A DNA stretch of 64,000 bases from Oscillospiraceae bacterium. GTDB lineage: Bacteria > Bacillota > Clostridia > Oscillospirales > Acutalibacteraceae. The stretch spans positions 21,320 to 85,319 of the forward strand of contig JAIRPV010000027.1 in NCBI GenBank assembly GCA_031256825.1, in the 5' to 3' direction. The notes beneath the pieces are model-generated. The model was not told where the DNA came from, made no database searches, and worked only from the letters and a program-made list of their open reading frames with translations. Of the stretch, positions 57,505 to 64,000 are shown one piece after another. Positions within the stretch are counted from its first letter, which is position 1. Each line of letters starts with the position of its first letter. The position numbers were made by a program, and so were the translations under genes.

Positions 57505-59838
57505 ATGGTAAAACCCGGAAAACGCATATTTGCGCTGGCGTTGGCGGCGGCGCTGCTTGCGCTGTGCGCCTGCACCGCGCCTGTGCCCAAGACCGACGAC
57601 GCGACCCAGGAAACGCCGCAGCAGGCGGACGGGCCGTTCCGCGCACCGGCTTACGCGAACATGTTCGCGGCGTATGAACCCTACGACGCCGAAGCGGTAA
57701 AACCGAAGGTTCCGGCCTACACCGTGGAAGCGAACCTGGCGAATATTGAAAACCGCACGCAGTTCCTGAAAAATGACGACCAGAAGGATGTTTACTGGTG
57801 GTACCACACCGGCGGGACGCTTTCCGGCGGGGCAGCCGCGCTGATTGAGAAAAATGGGTTTGCGGTCAGCGACAACGAGAGCCGCCGCGAATACTTCAGC
57901 GTTTATGAAGACAACCGCTACAACTACATACCCAGTTTTCTGACGACCGATTCCGCGCTGCATACCTTCCACCTGATGTTTGACTATGTGCTCAAAGATT
58001 TGGAGCAGAACAGGCTGTTCGCCGTGCTGCGCAAGCTGACGGCCGCCATGTGCGACGCCGCCGCGGCGCAGTATCAGCAGCTGAAGGGCACCTCTTTCGA
58101 GAACGCGGCTCTGCGCAACGCGGCGTATTTTTCTGTGGCGCTGCAATTGCTGGGCGACAAAAACGAGAGCCTTCCCTCCGGCATAGCGGATTTGGTGAAA
58201 GAAGAGCTGGCGCTGGTGGAAGCGCACGCCGGCGTTGCCGCTTCGCCTGTGATCAACATGGGCGAAACCTACGAAGACGCCCAAATCGAACGATACAATG
58301 TGGATTATTCGCAGTTTGTGCCGCGCAGCCACTACACCCAGACGGAGACGCTGCAAAAATACTTTAAGGCGATGCAGTGGTATGGCCAGCTGACCTTCCG
58401 CTCGAAGTATGAGGACGAGGTGAAGTCCGCGCTGCTGCTGACTTCGGCTTTGGCCGCCGACGCGGCGGCGCAGAAGGCCTGGAACGACATGTATGAGCCA
58501 ACGGCGTTTTTTGTGGGCGACAGCGACGACATCACGCCGTATCAATACAAAGAAGCCGTTAAGGGCATTTATGGCGGCCAACTGGGCGACGCTTCCGCTT
58601 TGCCGGACAAAACGAAATTTGCCGCCGCGCTGAAGCAAATTCAGCGCATGCAGCCGCCGCAGATCAACTCCACGCCCATCTATGCTGATGTGGAAAACCG
58701 CGACGAGGCGATCACGGGGCTGCGGTTCATGGGGCAGCGCTTCACGCTGGATGCGGCAATTTTCCAGCGCCTGATGGATCGCGAGGTAAAAAACCGCATG
58801 CTGCCCAATTCCCTTGACATACCTGCGGCGCTTGGCTCCGGCGAAGCGGAGGCCATACTGAAGGACAGCCAGGACAAATACAACGAAGCCGGGCCTGCCT
58901 GGGCCACCAGCCAATACCCCCAATACGCCGGCCAATTGAAAAAAGTGCAGGAAGAGATCATCGCCCTGCCGCCGGAGACATGGTCTTCGAACCTCTACTG
59001 GGGCTGGCTGAACGCGCTGCGGCCGCTCGCGGGCGAGCAAAAGGACAGGGGATATCCGTTTTTTATGCAGAGCAACGCCTGGCTGCGCAAGGAGCTTAAC
59101 ACCTTCCAGGGCAGCTGGACGGAGCTAAAGCACGACACGCTGCTCTATTCCAAGCAGCCCATGGGCGAGATGGGAGCAGGCGGCGAAGAACCCCCGCCCC
59201 CGCCGGACGACCGCGGCTATGTGGAGCCCAGCCCGGTGGTGTTTGGGCGGCTGGCGGCGCTGGTGCAGCAGATGATCGACGGGCTGACAAGCCGCGGGCT
59301 GCTGACCGACGAGGCGAAGGAAGCCCTTGCGACGCTGGGAACCATTGCGCGACAGCTGACCACGATTGCGGAAAAGGAGCTGAAGAACGAAGAGCGCACG
59401 GAAGCGGAATATGAATTCATCCGCACCTATGGCGGCGAGCTGGAGCATATTTGGCAGACGGCGAAAAAAGATGAAATGGAATCCACCGGGCTGGGCCAGG
59501 AACAGTTCCTTTGGGAGCATCCGGACGCTGTTGTGGCCGACGTTGCCACCCACCCAGACACGGAAACCGGCCCGGCGGCGCTGGAAGAAGCCACGGGTTA
59601 CGCGAAGGAGATTTATGTTGCCTTCCCGCGCGGGGGCAAGGTTGTGCTTGCGCGCGGCGTGGTGTATTCCCACTATGAGTTCACGGTAACGCCCGATCAG
59701 CGCCTGACCGACGCGCAATGGCACGAGCGGCTGAGAAACGACGATATCCCGGCGTATGCCAGCTGGAAGAGCGCGTTCCTCTGCGACGCGAAGAGCCGCT
59801 TTCTCGAAGACATAAAGAGCAATTCGCCAGAGACTTGA
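57505..59838 (+). CDS. DUF3160 family lipoprotein
   Basis: 777 residues. Signal with a lipobox-like end (ALLALCAC), then a long helical DUF3160 region: RREYFSVYEDNRYNYIPSFLTTDSALHTFHLMFDYVLKDLE near the N-terminal third, PRSHYTQTETLQKYFKAMQWYGQLTFR, GLRFMGQRFTLDA, PPETWSSNLYWGWLNALRPL and FMQSNAWLRKELNTFQGSWTELKHDTLLYSKQ. A proline/Glu linker (about 555-565) and a C-terminal domain ending RGVVYSHYEFTVTPDQRLTDAQWHERL follow. The family function is unknown; it is a large surface protein. GGAGG precedes ATG 57505. The next gene starts 2 bp after its stop. Confidence 0.85.
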   Translation: MVKPGKRIFALALAAALLALCACTAPVPKTDDATQETPQQADGPFRAPAYANMFAAYEPYDAEAVKPKVPAYTVEANLANIENRTQFLKNDDQKDVYWWYHTGGTLSGGAAALIEKNGFAVSDNESRREYFSVYEDNRYNYIPSFLTTDSALHTFHLMFDYVLKDLEQNRLFAVLRKLTAAMCDAAAAQYQQLKGTSFENAALRNAAYFSVALQLLGDKNESLPSGIADLVKEELALVEAHAGVAASPVINMGETYEDAQIERYNVDYSQFVPRSHYTQTETLQKYFKAMQWYGQLTFRSKYEDEVKSALLLTSALAADAAAQKAWNDMYEPTAFFVGDSDDITPYQYKEAVKGIYGGQLGDASALPDKTKFAAALKQIQRMQPPQINSTPIYADVENRDEAITGLRFMGQRFTLDAAIFQRLMDREVKNRMLPNSLDIPAALGSGEAEAILKDSQDKYNEAGPAWATSQYPQYAGQLKKVQEEIIALPPETWSSNLYWGWLNALRPLAGEQKDRGYPFFMQSNAWLRKELNTFQGSWTELKHDTLLYSKQPMGEMGAGGEEPPPPPDDRGYVEPSPVVFGRLAALVQQMIDGLTSRGLLTDEAKEALATLGTIARQLTTIAEKELKNEERTEAEYEFIRTYGGELEHIWQTAKKDEMESTGLGQEQFLWEHPDAVVADVATHPDTETGPAALEEATGYAKEIYVAFPRGGKVVLARGVVYSHYEFTVTPDQRLTDAQWHERLRNDDIPAYASWKSAFLCDAKSRFLEDIKSNSPET

Positions 59839-59840
59839 TC

Positions 59841-60500
59841 ATGAAAAAAACGCTCCCCCTCTTGTTCCTTGCGCTGACCGTCTTGCTTGCCTCCTGCCGG
59901 GAGGCGGGCAAGGCGGTTCCTGCGGTTCCCGCGGCCACAACGGCGGCGGAAACCACTGCGCAGCAGACGGCCGAATTCCAGCGGTTTTTGGCGCTGCGCC
60001 GGGCAAGGCCGGAAACCGCACGGGCAGATTCTTCCGGCGGCTATCGCCTGGCGGGCGGCGTTTTGCGGGTCTACGAGCTTGCCGGAAAAGAAGAGCGGTT
60101 GATTTGGCAAAGCCCGGAAAGCTGGTATGTGGAGGATTTCCGCCTGGGCGACGTGGACGGCGACGGCGAGGAGGACATCCTGTTTACGGTATGGAAAAGT
60201 TACAGCTTCGGCGCTCGGCATCCGGCGCGCATGGAACATGACTCCGCCGCTGTGCGGTGCCATCTGTTCCTTTATACGCGCAAGGGCGGCGCGATGAAAG
60301 CGCTTTGGTGTTCTTCGAACCTGCCGCGGCCCCTCTATTCGTTTGAGCTGCGCTTCAACGGCAAAAAAACCCCCGTTGCGACGGGGGCTGTGCTGTATGC
60401 GCAGGAGGGGCGGTATACGGAAGATTTTGCGCCAACGCCCGCGCGCGAGCATGTTTATAGCTGGGAGGGCTGGGGGTTTTTGGAGGGCTTCACAGGCTGA
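59841..60500 (+). CDS. Small lipoprotein with VCBS/FG-GAP-like Asp motif, partner of the DUF3160 protein
   Basis: 219 residues, lipoprotein signal (LFLALTVLLASCRE), a Thr/Ala linker, then a beta domain including YRLAGGVLRVYELAGKEERLIWQ and DFRLGDVDGDGEEDILFTVWKS, a calcium-binding DxDxDGxxD pattern as in FG-GAP/VCBS repeats, and VRCHLFLYTRKGGAMKALWCSS. It is cotranscribed with the DUF3160 gene (2 bp gap), so the two may form one surface complex. Function unknown. It overlaps the convergent gene end by 11 bp. Confidence 0.78.
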   Translation: MKKTLPLLFLALTVLLASCREAGKAVPAVPAATTAAETTAQQTAEFQRFLALRRARPETARADSSGGYRLAGGVLRVYELAGKEERLIWQSPESWYVEDFRLGDVDGDGEEDILFTVWKSYSFGARHPARMEHDSAAVRCHLFLYTRKGGAMKALWCSSNLPRPLYSFELRFNGKKTPVATGAVLYAQEGRYTEDFAPTPAREHVYSWEGWGFLEGFTG

Positions 60501-63500
60501 CCCGTTCGCTCCAGATAAACGAGATGCGGAAGAACATATACAAATCGGAATGCAGATCGAGCATATCGCTGCCGCTGTTGACTTTGCGATCGGCGTAGTT
60601 TTGGCTGCGGCAGTAACAATCCACGGCGTTGATGAGCGGAGCCGGTATTTTGTAGGTGTCGTAGTAGCTTTCCGGGAAGGCATGGAAGCCTTTTGCGCAC
60701 TCATGGTAATGCGGATGGCTGCATTCCTGCTCGAAGTAGTTTATCACCAGTTCGCGCAGGGAACTGCCGAAGGTGGCGCGATGAATGAAGTTGCTGACGA
60801 GGGAATCTTTCATAACTTCGGCAATCTTCTCTTGGATTTGCTTTTTTGCAGCGCCTTCGGCGCAGTAATACTTTGCCACGTAGAACAGATTTGCGTAGAA
60901 ATCCAGATGGGCGGCCATGTGTCGTCGGTAGTCCGAGTTTTCGCAGCCTTCAGCCACCTGCTCGCAGATGCAGTCGCGCAAGCGCCGGTAATCTTCATTT
61001 TCTGATTGCCAATTGTTATGGAGCGTATAGCTCTGCAGCCGCTCGGCGTTGTAGCAGCGAGAGCGCATGGTGTAGATCAACCGGAGCAGCGCGACGAAAT
61101 TTTCGTTGGTTCCCAGCAGAATGCGGTGCGGCTCGTAGCGGCGGCTGGCCAGCAGACGCATAAGGTTGTCGTTTTCTTTGTGCAGCGCTTCCAGATCGGG
61201 ATCGCCCACTTTGATGTGCTCCACGTCGCCAACGAGCCAGCGCGGGTTTTCGGCCAAAAGCATAAAGATGCGCAGCAGCAGGTTTTTGGCGGCGGTCTCT
61301 TTTTTGTCCAGGTTTTCCTTGCTTGTTTTCAGGCTTCTTTCGTCGTTTGCGATTTGCCTGCTCAGCTCGATTATTGCATCGTTATTTTCGTTTTGAAAGG
61401 CCGCTGCCTGGTCCACATAAAGCCCCGGGAGTGCTGTTTCGAGTCTTTCGATCTCTGGTCGAAGTCTCTCTATTTCTGCCCATCGCGAAGAACCTGACAA
61501 CACATCGGAGACGCCTGGTGTATCCAGCAGGTCGGGTGTGGGGTTTTGATTCGTATGCAGCCACGCCAAAACAGCGTTGCGCAGCCTCAGCAGCTCGCTC
61601 ACCAGCGTGTTGAAATCAGGTTCCACTAAATTCCCGTTATTCGGCAGAATGAATTGCATCAGGGTGTTTTGCAACGACGTGCTCTGATAAGTTTCGTCTT
61701 TCAGCTGCGCCAAGAGCTTTTCCGCTTTCGCAAAGCGGGTATACCAGTCGGTGAGAAAATTTTCCAGCATCCGCGTTTTCAGGATCAGCGGGTTGTTGGT
61801 GGTCAGGGCATATAGGCCGACATGGATAAAGTTTGCCTGGTTGCGCAGCAGCTTGCGCACTTTGTTTAGCTCGGAGCTGCGGTAGCGGGAGAAATCGGGC
61901 TGCACCATGGTCATTTGCAGCATTTTGAACGGATCGTATTCGATATGCAGCAGCAGACGATCGGGGGGCTTTTCGTAGTTGAGGGGGCCGATCGGAGGGC
62001 CTTCGCCGGTCAGGTCGTCCGCATAATTGGGCAGGAAAAGCAAGTTGGTGGGGTCGTGCCGCTCTTCGTTGTAGGAGGCGCGGTAGAAATGAATGCGGTA
62101 GCAGTGTTTTACGTGGTTGATTTTGCGGTACGCGATATCTTGCAGCAGAAAGAAGGCGTTGTCGGGCGGAAGGCCGGTTGTTTCCGCCTGCGTTTGCTTG
62201 CGCTCCCAAAGAGCGGAGATGGATTGGGGAGGGTTCGTTTCTTCGCAGCCGCAAAGGTAGATTTGATCGCTCAGGCCAGACCAGCGGCCGTCTTCGAGGC
62301 CGCGCCTCCAGACGGCGGGGGGCTGGGTTTCGTCGCTGCGCAGGGACGCCAATTTGCATTCTACGATTGGCATATGGCATCTTTGGCAGATGCGAAGGCT
62401 GCGGTTGGTGCGGATATTGAAATATACCCGGCCCCACTCCTGGATGTCGTCGACAAAGCGCAGCAGGAAGGACAGGGGGTTGCGGTAATACACCCCGCGA
62501 TGGTAGCGGAAGGCCGCCGGGTCGTCGTCGATAACGGTATAGCGGAGCGTATGGTCGAAGATCATCAGCGCCGCCACTTCAATCGCTGCGCTGTCGAGCG
62601 CATCCATGCGCTGGATCGCGCCGTTTTCGTAAAAATACAGCAAAAACGCCAGCGCAGACAGCGCGCCATGGACTTTTTTTGCCACGGCGTCGCGGATGGC
62701 GGTTGCTTCCACGACGCGGAACAGCAGCGAACCGGACAGCATGCCGTTGATTTCTGTAAAGTGATCGAGGCTTTCGATGAAGAAATGCGCGGTTGGGATC
62801 ATCTCGGACAGGTTTTCTTTGTTGCGCAGGGTATACGCGATGGGGTAGCCGAGATCGTGAAATAACCCGGCCATCACGATGGCTTCGTACATGGTGACGC
62901 GCAGGATTTCTTTCCGGGCATATTCCATCAGGCGCTCGTACATGCGGCGCTCCCTTGGATGGTTCGAATAGCAGCCGGTCTCCATATGGTTGATGATCCG
63001 CTCCGCCGCGGCCTTGTTCTGTTCAAGCGCGCCGTCGGCGTCTTCTTCTGTTTGTTCCCCGTTTTTGTTTTCCAGCCAGCGAAGTTCGGCCAGCCGCAAA
63101 TAGATTTGCAGCCAGTCGCGCTGGTGCTCCATATGGTGCGCCATGCGATCGGCCTGCTTATTGAGGTAGGCGTTGATGTTCACGTTGGACTGCATGAAGT
63201 CGCGGAGAAGGCGCTGTTCCAGGTTGGGCACTTCCGCGAGCAGGCGCACCATGGAATACGCGTCTTTCACCTGGTGGATAAAGTGATCGCGGTAATGATT
63301 GAATTCCTGTTTGTCATCGTAGATTTCCATGTGCATCAGCCATTCGTAGGAAAAATATTTGATGTTGAACAGGCGGGTCAGGCCTTCGACCGAAAGCATG
63401 CGGGTGATGATTTTATCGCGCACCTGGTGCACAACGTCGGTGAAGAGATCGATTGGCTCCGCGGTGCCATAGATGAGCTTCAGATTTTCGTGGGTTTTGC

Positions 63501-63717
63501 CCGCGTCGTCGTCGCGCCCGGCCATGGGGCCGAAGGTTTCTTCGTAGCGGTGGATGCGGTTGAGCAGTTCCAGCTCTTTCTCGTGAAATTCGCCGCCGGG
63601 ATTGCTGGGCTGCAAGCCATATTTGAGCAGGAAAGGGTCAACGGTGTTCAGGTACTCCAGCATTTCTTCGTCGGAAAATGTGAAGTAGGGCAGGTTGGTT
63701 TGGCCCTGCAAAGACAT
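60490..63717 (-). CDS. Very large HD-domain protein, 1075 aa (unknown)
   Basis: N-terminal half contains an HD-type metal-binding fold: HYRDHFIHQ (residues 141-149), then MAGLFHDLGYPIAY (H287, D288) and a later IFDHTLRYTVIDDD. Downstream are cysteine pairs (RICQRCHMPIVEC and YLCGCEE, about residues 440-500) that could bind zinc, a coiled-coil stretch (about 750-840, LETALPGLYVD to NLDKKETAAK) and a helical C-terminus. No signal or membrane segment. HD proteins hydrolyse phosphate esters such as cyclic or nucleotide messengers; at this size and with these extra domains it may be a signalling or defence-type enzyme, but that is speculation. AAAGGGGGA precedes ATG 63717. Confidence 0.75.
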   Translation of the reverse strand: MSLQGQTNLPYFTFSDEEMLEYLNTVDPFLLKYGLQPSNPGGEFHEKELELLNRIHRYEETFGPMAGRDDDAGKTHENLKLIYGTAEPIDLFTDVVHQVRDKIITRMLSVEGLTRLFNIKYFSYEWLMHMEIYDDKQEFNHYRDHFIHQVKDAYSMVRLLAEVPNLEQRLLRDFMQSNVNINAYLNKQADRMAHHMEHQRDWLQIYLRLAELRWLENKNGEQTEEDADGALEQNKAAAERIINHMETGCYSNHPRERRMYERLMEYARKEILRVTMYEAIVMAGLFHDLGYPIAYTLRNKENLSEMIPTAHFFIESLDHFTEINGMLSGSLLFRVVEATAIRDAVAKKVHGALSALAFLLYFYENGAIQRMDALDSAAIEVAALMIFDHTLRYTVIDDDPAAFRYHRGVYYRNPLSFLLRFVDDIQEWGRVYFNIRTNRSLRICQRCHMPIVECKLASLRSDETQPPAVWRRGLEDGRWSGLSDQIYLCGCEETNPPQSISALWERKQTQAETTGLPPDNAFFLLQDIAYRKINHVKHCYRIHFYRASYNEERHDPTNLLFLPNYADDLTGEGPPIGPLNYEKPPDRLLLHIEYDPFKMLQMTMVQPDFSRYRSSELNKVRKLLRNQANFIHVGLYALTTNNPLILKTRMLENFLTDWYTRFAKAEKLLAQLKDETYQSTSLQNTLMQFILPNNGNLVEPDFNTLVSELLRLRNAVLAWLHTNQNPTPDLLDTPGVSDVLSGSSRWAEIERLRPEIERLETALPGLYVDQAAAFQNENNDAIIELSRQIANDERSLKTSKENLDKKETAAKNLLLRIFMLLAENPRWLVGDVEHIKVGDPDLEALHKENDNLMRLLASRRYEPHRILLGTNENFVALLRLIYTMRSRCYNAERLQSYTLHNNWQSENEDYRRLRDCICEQVAEGCENSDYRRHMAAHLDFYANLFYVAKYYCAEGAAKKQIQEKIAEVMKDSLVSNFIHRATFGSSLRELVINYFEQECSHPHYHECAKGFHAFPESYYDTYKIPAPLINAVDCYCRSQNYADRKVNSGSDMLDLHSDLYMFFRISFIWSERVSL

Positions 63718-63734
63718 ATTCGTTCCCCCTTTTC

Positions 63735-63968
63735 TTAAATGCTTACGCTGGTGGGCGCACCAGCGGTTTCGGCGTTATACCAGGGCGTTCCTATAGCAAT
63801 GTTGTCGCCCAGTTTTACAAAGCACAGCGGCAGATCGCAGCGGCGCCAAGGTTCGGAAGTGGATTCTTCCAGTTCCTCATCGGGGTTGGTGGTTTTGAAG
63901 ATGCAAAGCATGGTTTCGGTCAGGGGGTGCCTTTCGTTGGCTGAGTTTTGGCTAATACTATTCCGCAA
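63735..63968 (-). CDS. Short hypothetical ORF upstream of the HD-domain gene (uncertain)
   Basis: Seventy-seven codons from TTG 63968, or 58 from ATG 63911, with a conserved-looking C-terminal part (RRCDLPLCFVKLGDNIAIGT then PWYNAETAGAP). A stop lies directly before the TTG and no good ribosome site is seen, so it may be the tail of a gene broken by a frameshift near 63965, or a small gene cotranscribed with the HD gene 17 bp on. Confidence 0.35.
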   Translation of the reverse strand: MRNSISQNSANERHPLTETMLCIFKTTNPDEELEESTSEPWRRCDLPLCFVKLGDNIAIGTPWYNAETAGAPTSVSI

Positions 63969-64000
63969 TTAACCCATAGACAAAATCCAATCGCGGCCGG

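Noticed and set aside
62750..62780. TGTAAAGTGAT... near 62755 as another member of the 22-nt palindrome family.
   Set aside because: The right arm does not pair at the correct spacing.

Overview
The window looks like a chromosomal segment of an anaerobic, Gram-positive-type Firmicute of the class Clostridia, probably an Oscillospirales/Ruminococcaceae-like gut or gut-related organism. This is inferred from content: the DapL/DapF lysine-peptidoglycan route, HPr kinase with a ROK glucokinase, ECF-type vitamin transporters, a SipW-type signal peptidase with SipW-type exported proteins, an Nfn transhydrogenase, host-glycan glycosidases (GH95 fucosidase, GH36 galactosidase) and sigma-A promoters with 17-bp spacers. 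Coding DNA is GC-rich and tightly packed, with many ATGA stop/start overlaps. I see no tRNA, rRNA, CRISPR array, insertion sequence or prophage.

Layout. 1-2.2 kb: nfnA-nfnB (minus; nfnB runs off the edge). 2.2-2.8 kb: a 184-bp tandem repeat with strong palindromes. 2.85-9.3 kb: GH95 fucosidase, TepA/ClpP-like protease, an abundant-looking exported protein, a phosphodiesterase and three small unknown genes. 9.35-17 kb: a complete shikimate-to-phenylpyruvate operon (aroF-aroB-aroA-aroC-pheA-GNAT-aroE/K fusion-aroQ) behind a promoter, a Phe/Tyr/Trp-rich leader peptide and an attenuator. 17-19.3 kb: GH36 alpha-galactosidase (minus). 19.5-21.1 kb: two SipW-type exported proteins, the first with a G8 tract at its start. 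21.2-28.1 kb: a cobalamin-riboswitch operon encoding two DUF4430 proteins, one alpha/alpha-barrel protein and a full ECF transporter (T, fused A-A', S). 28.1-31 kb: rhamnulokinase, a structured intergenic region with a candidate small RNA and mini-genes, and an Fe-alcohol dehydrogenase. 31.2-34.5 kb: metF-metH. 35.5-39.1 kb: dnaA (without dnaN), dapF, dapL. 39.2-45 kb: methyltransferase, FMN reductase, HAD phosphatase, preQ1-riboswitch/queT, hprK, glcK, murB, rqcP. 45-49.8 kb: a minus-strand run (DUF2461, PLP lyase, GNAT, two M42 peptidases). 50-57.4 kb: a third diverged copy of the palindromic repeat, sipW, rapZ, gdhA, a degenerate deacetylase-like protein, an aldolase, iolC, rlmH and an HEFGH protein. 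57.5-64 kb: DUF3160 lipoprotein, partner lipoprotein and a very large HD-domain protein (minus).

How it fits together. The most interesting system is the cobalamin-riboswitch operon. Its extracellular parts (an alpha/alpha barrel and DUF4430 modules) correspond to the two domains of animal transcobalamin/intrinsic factor, here split over separate surface proteins and placed ahead of an ECF transporter. I read this as a bacterial B12 capture-and-import apparatus; the B12-dependent MetH with MetF 4 kb away would be a consumer. Its S-component gene is interrupted at a T10 homopolymer in this sequence. Other notable signals are the aromatic leader attenuator, a dispersed 22-nt palindrome (TGTAAAG-N8-CTTTACA and variants) concentrated in the aro and met genes, and the 184-bp palindromic repeat shared by two distant divergent intergenic regions.
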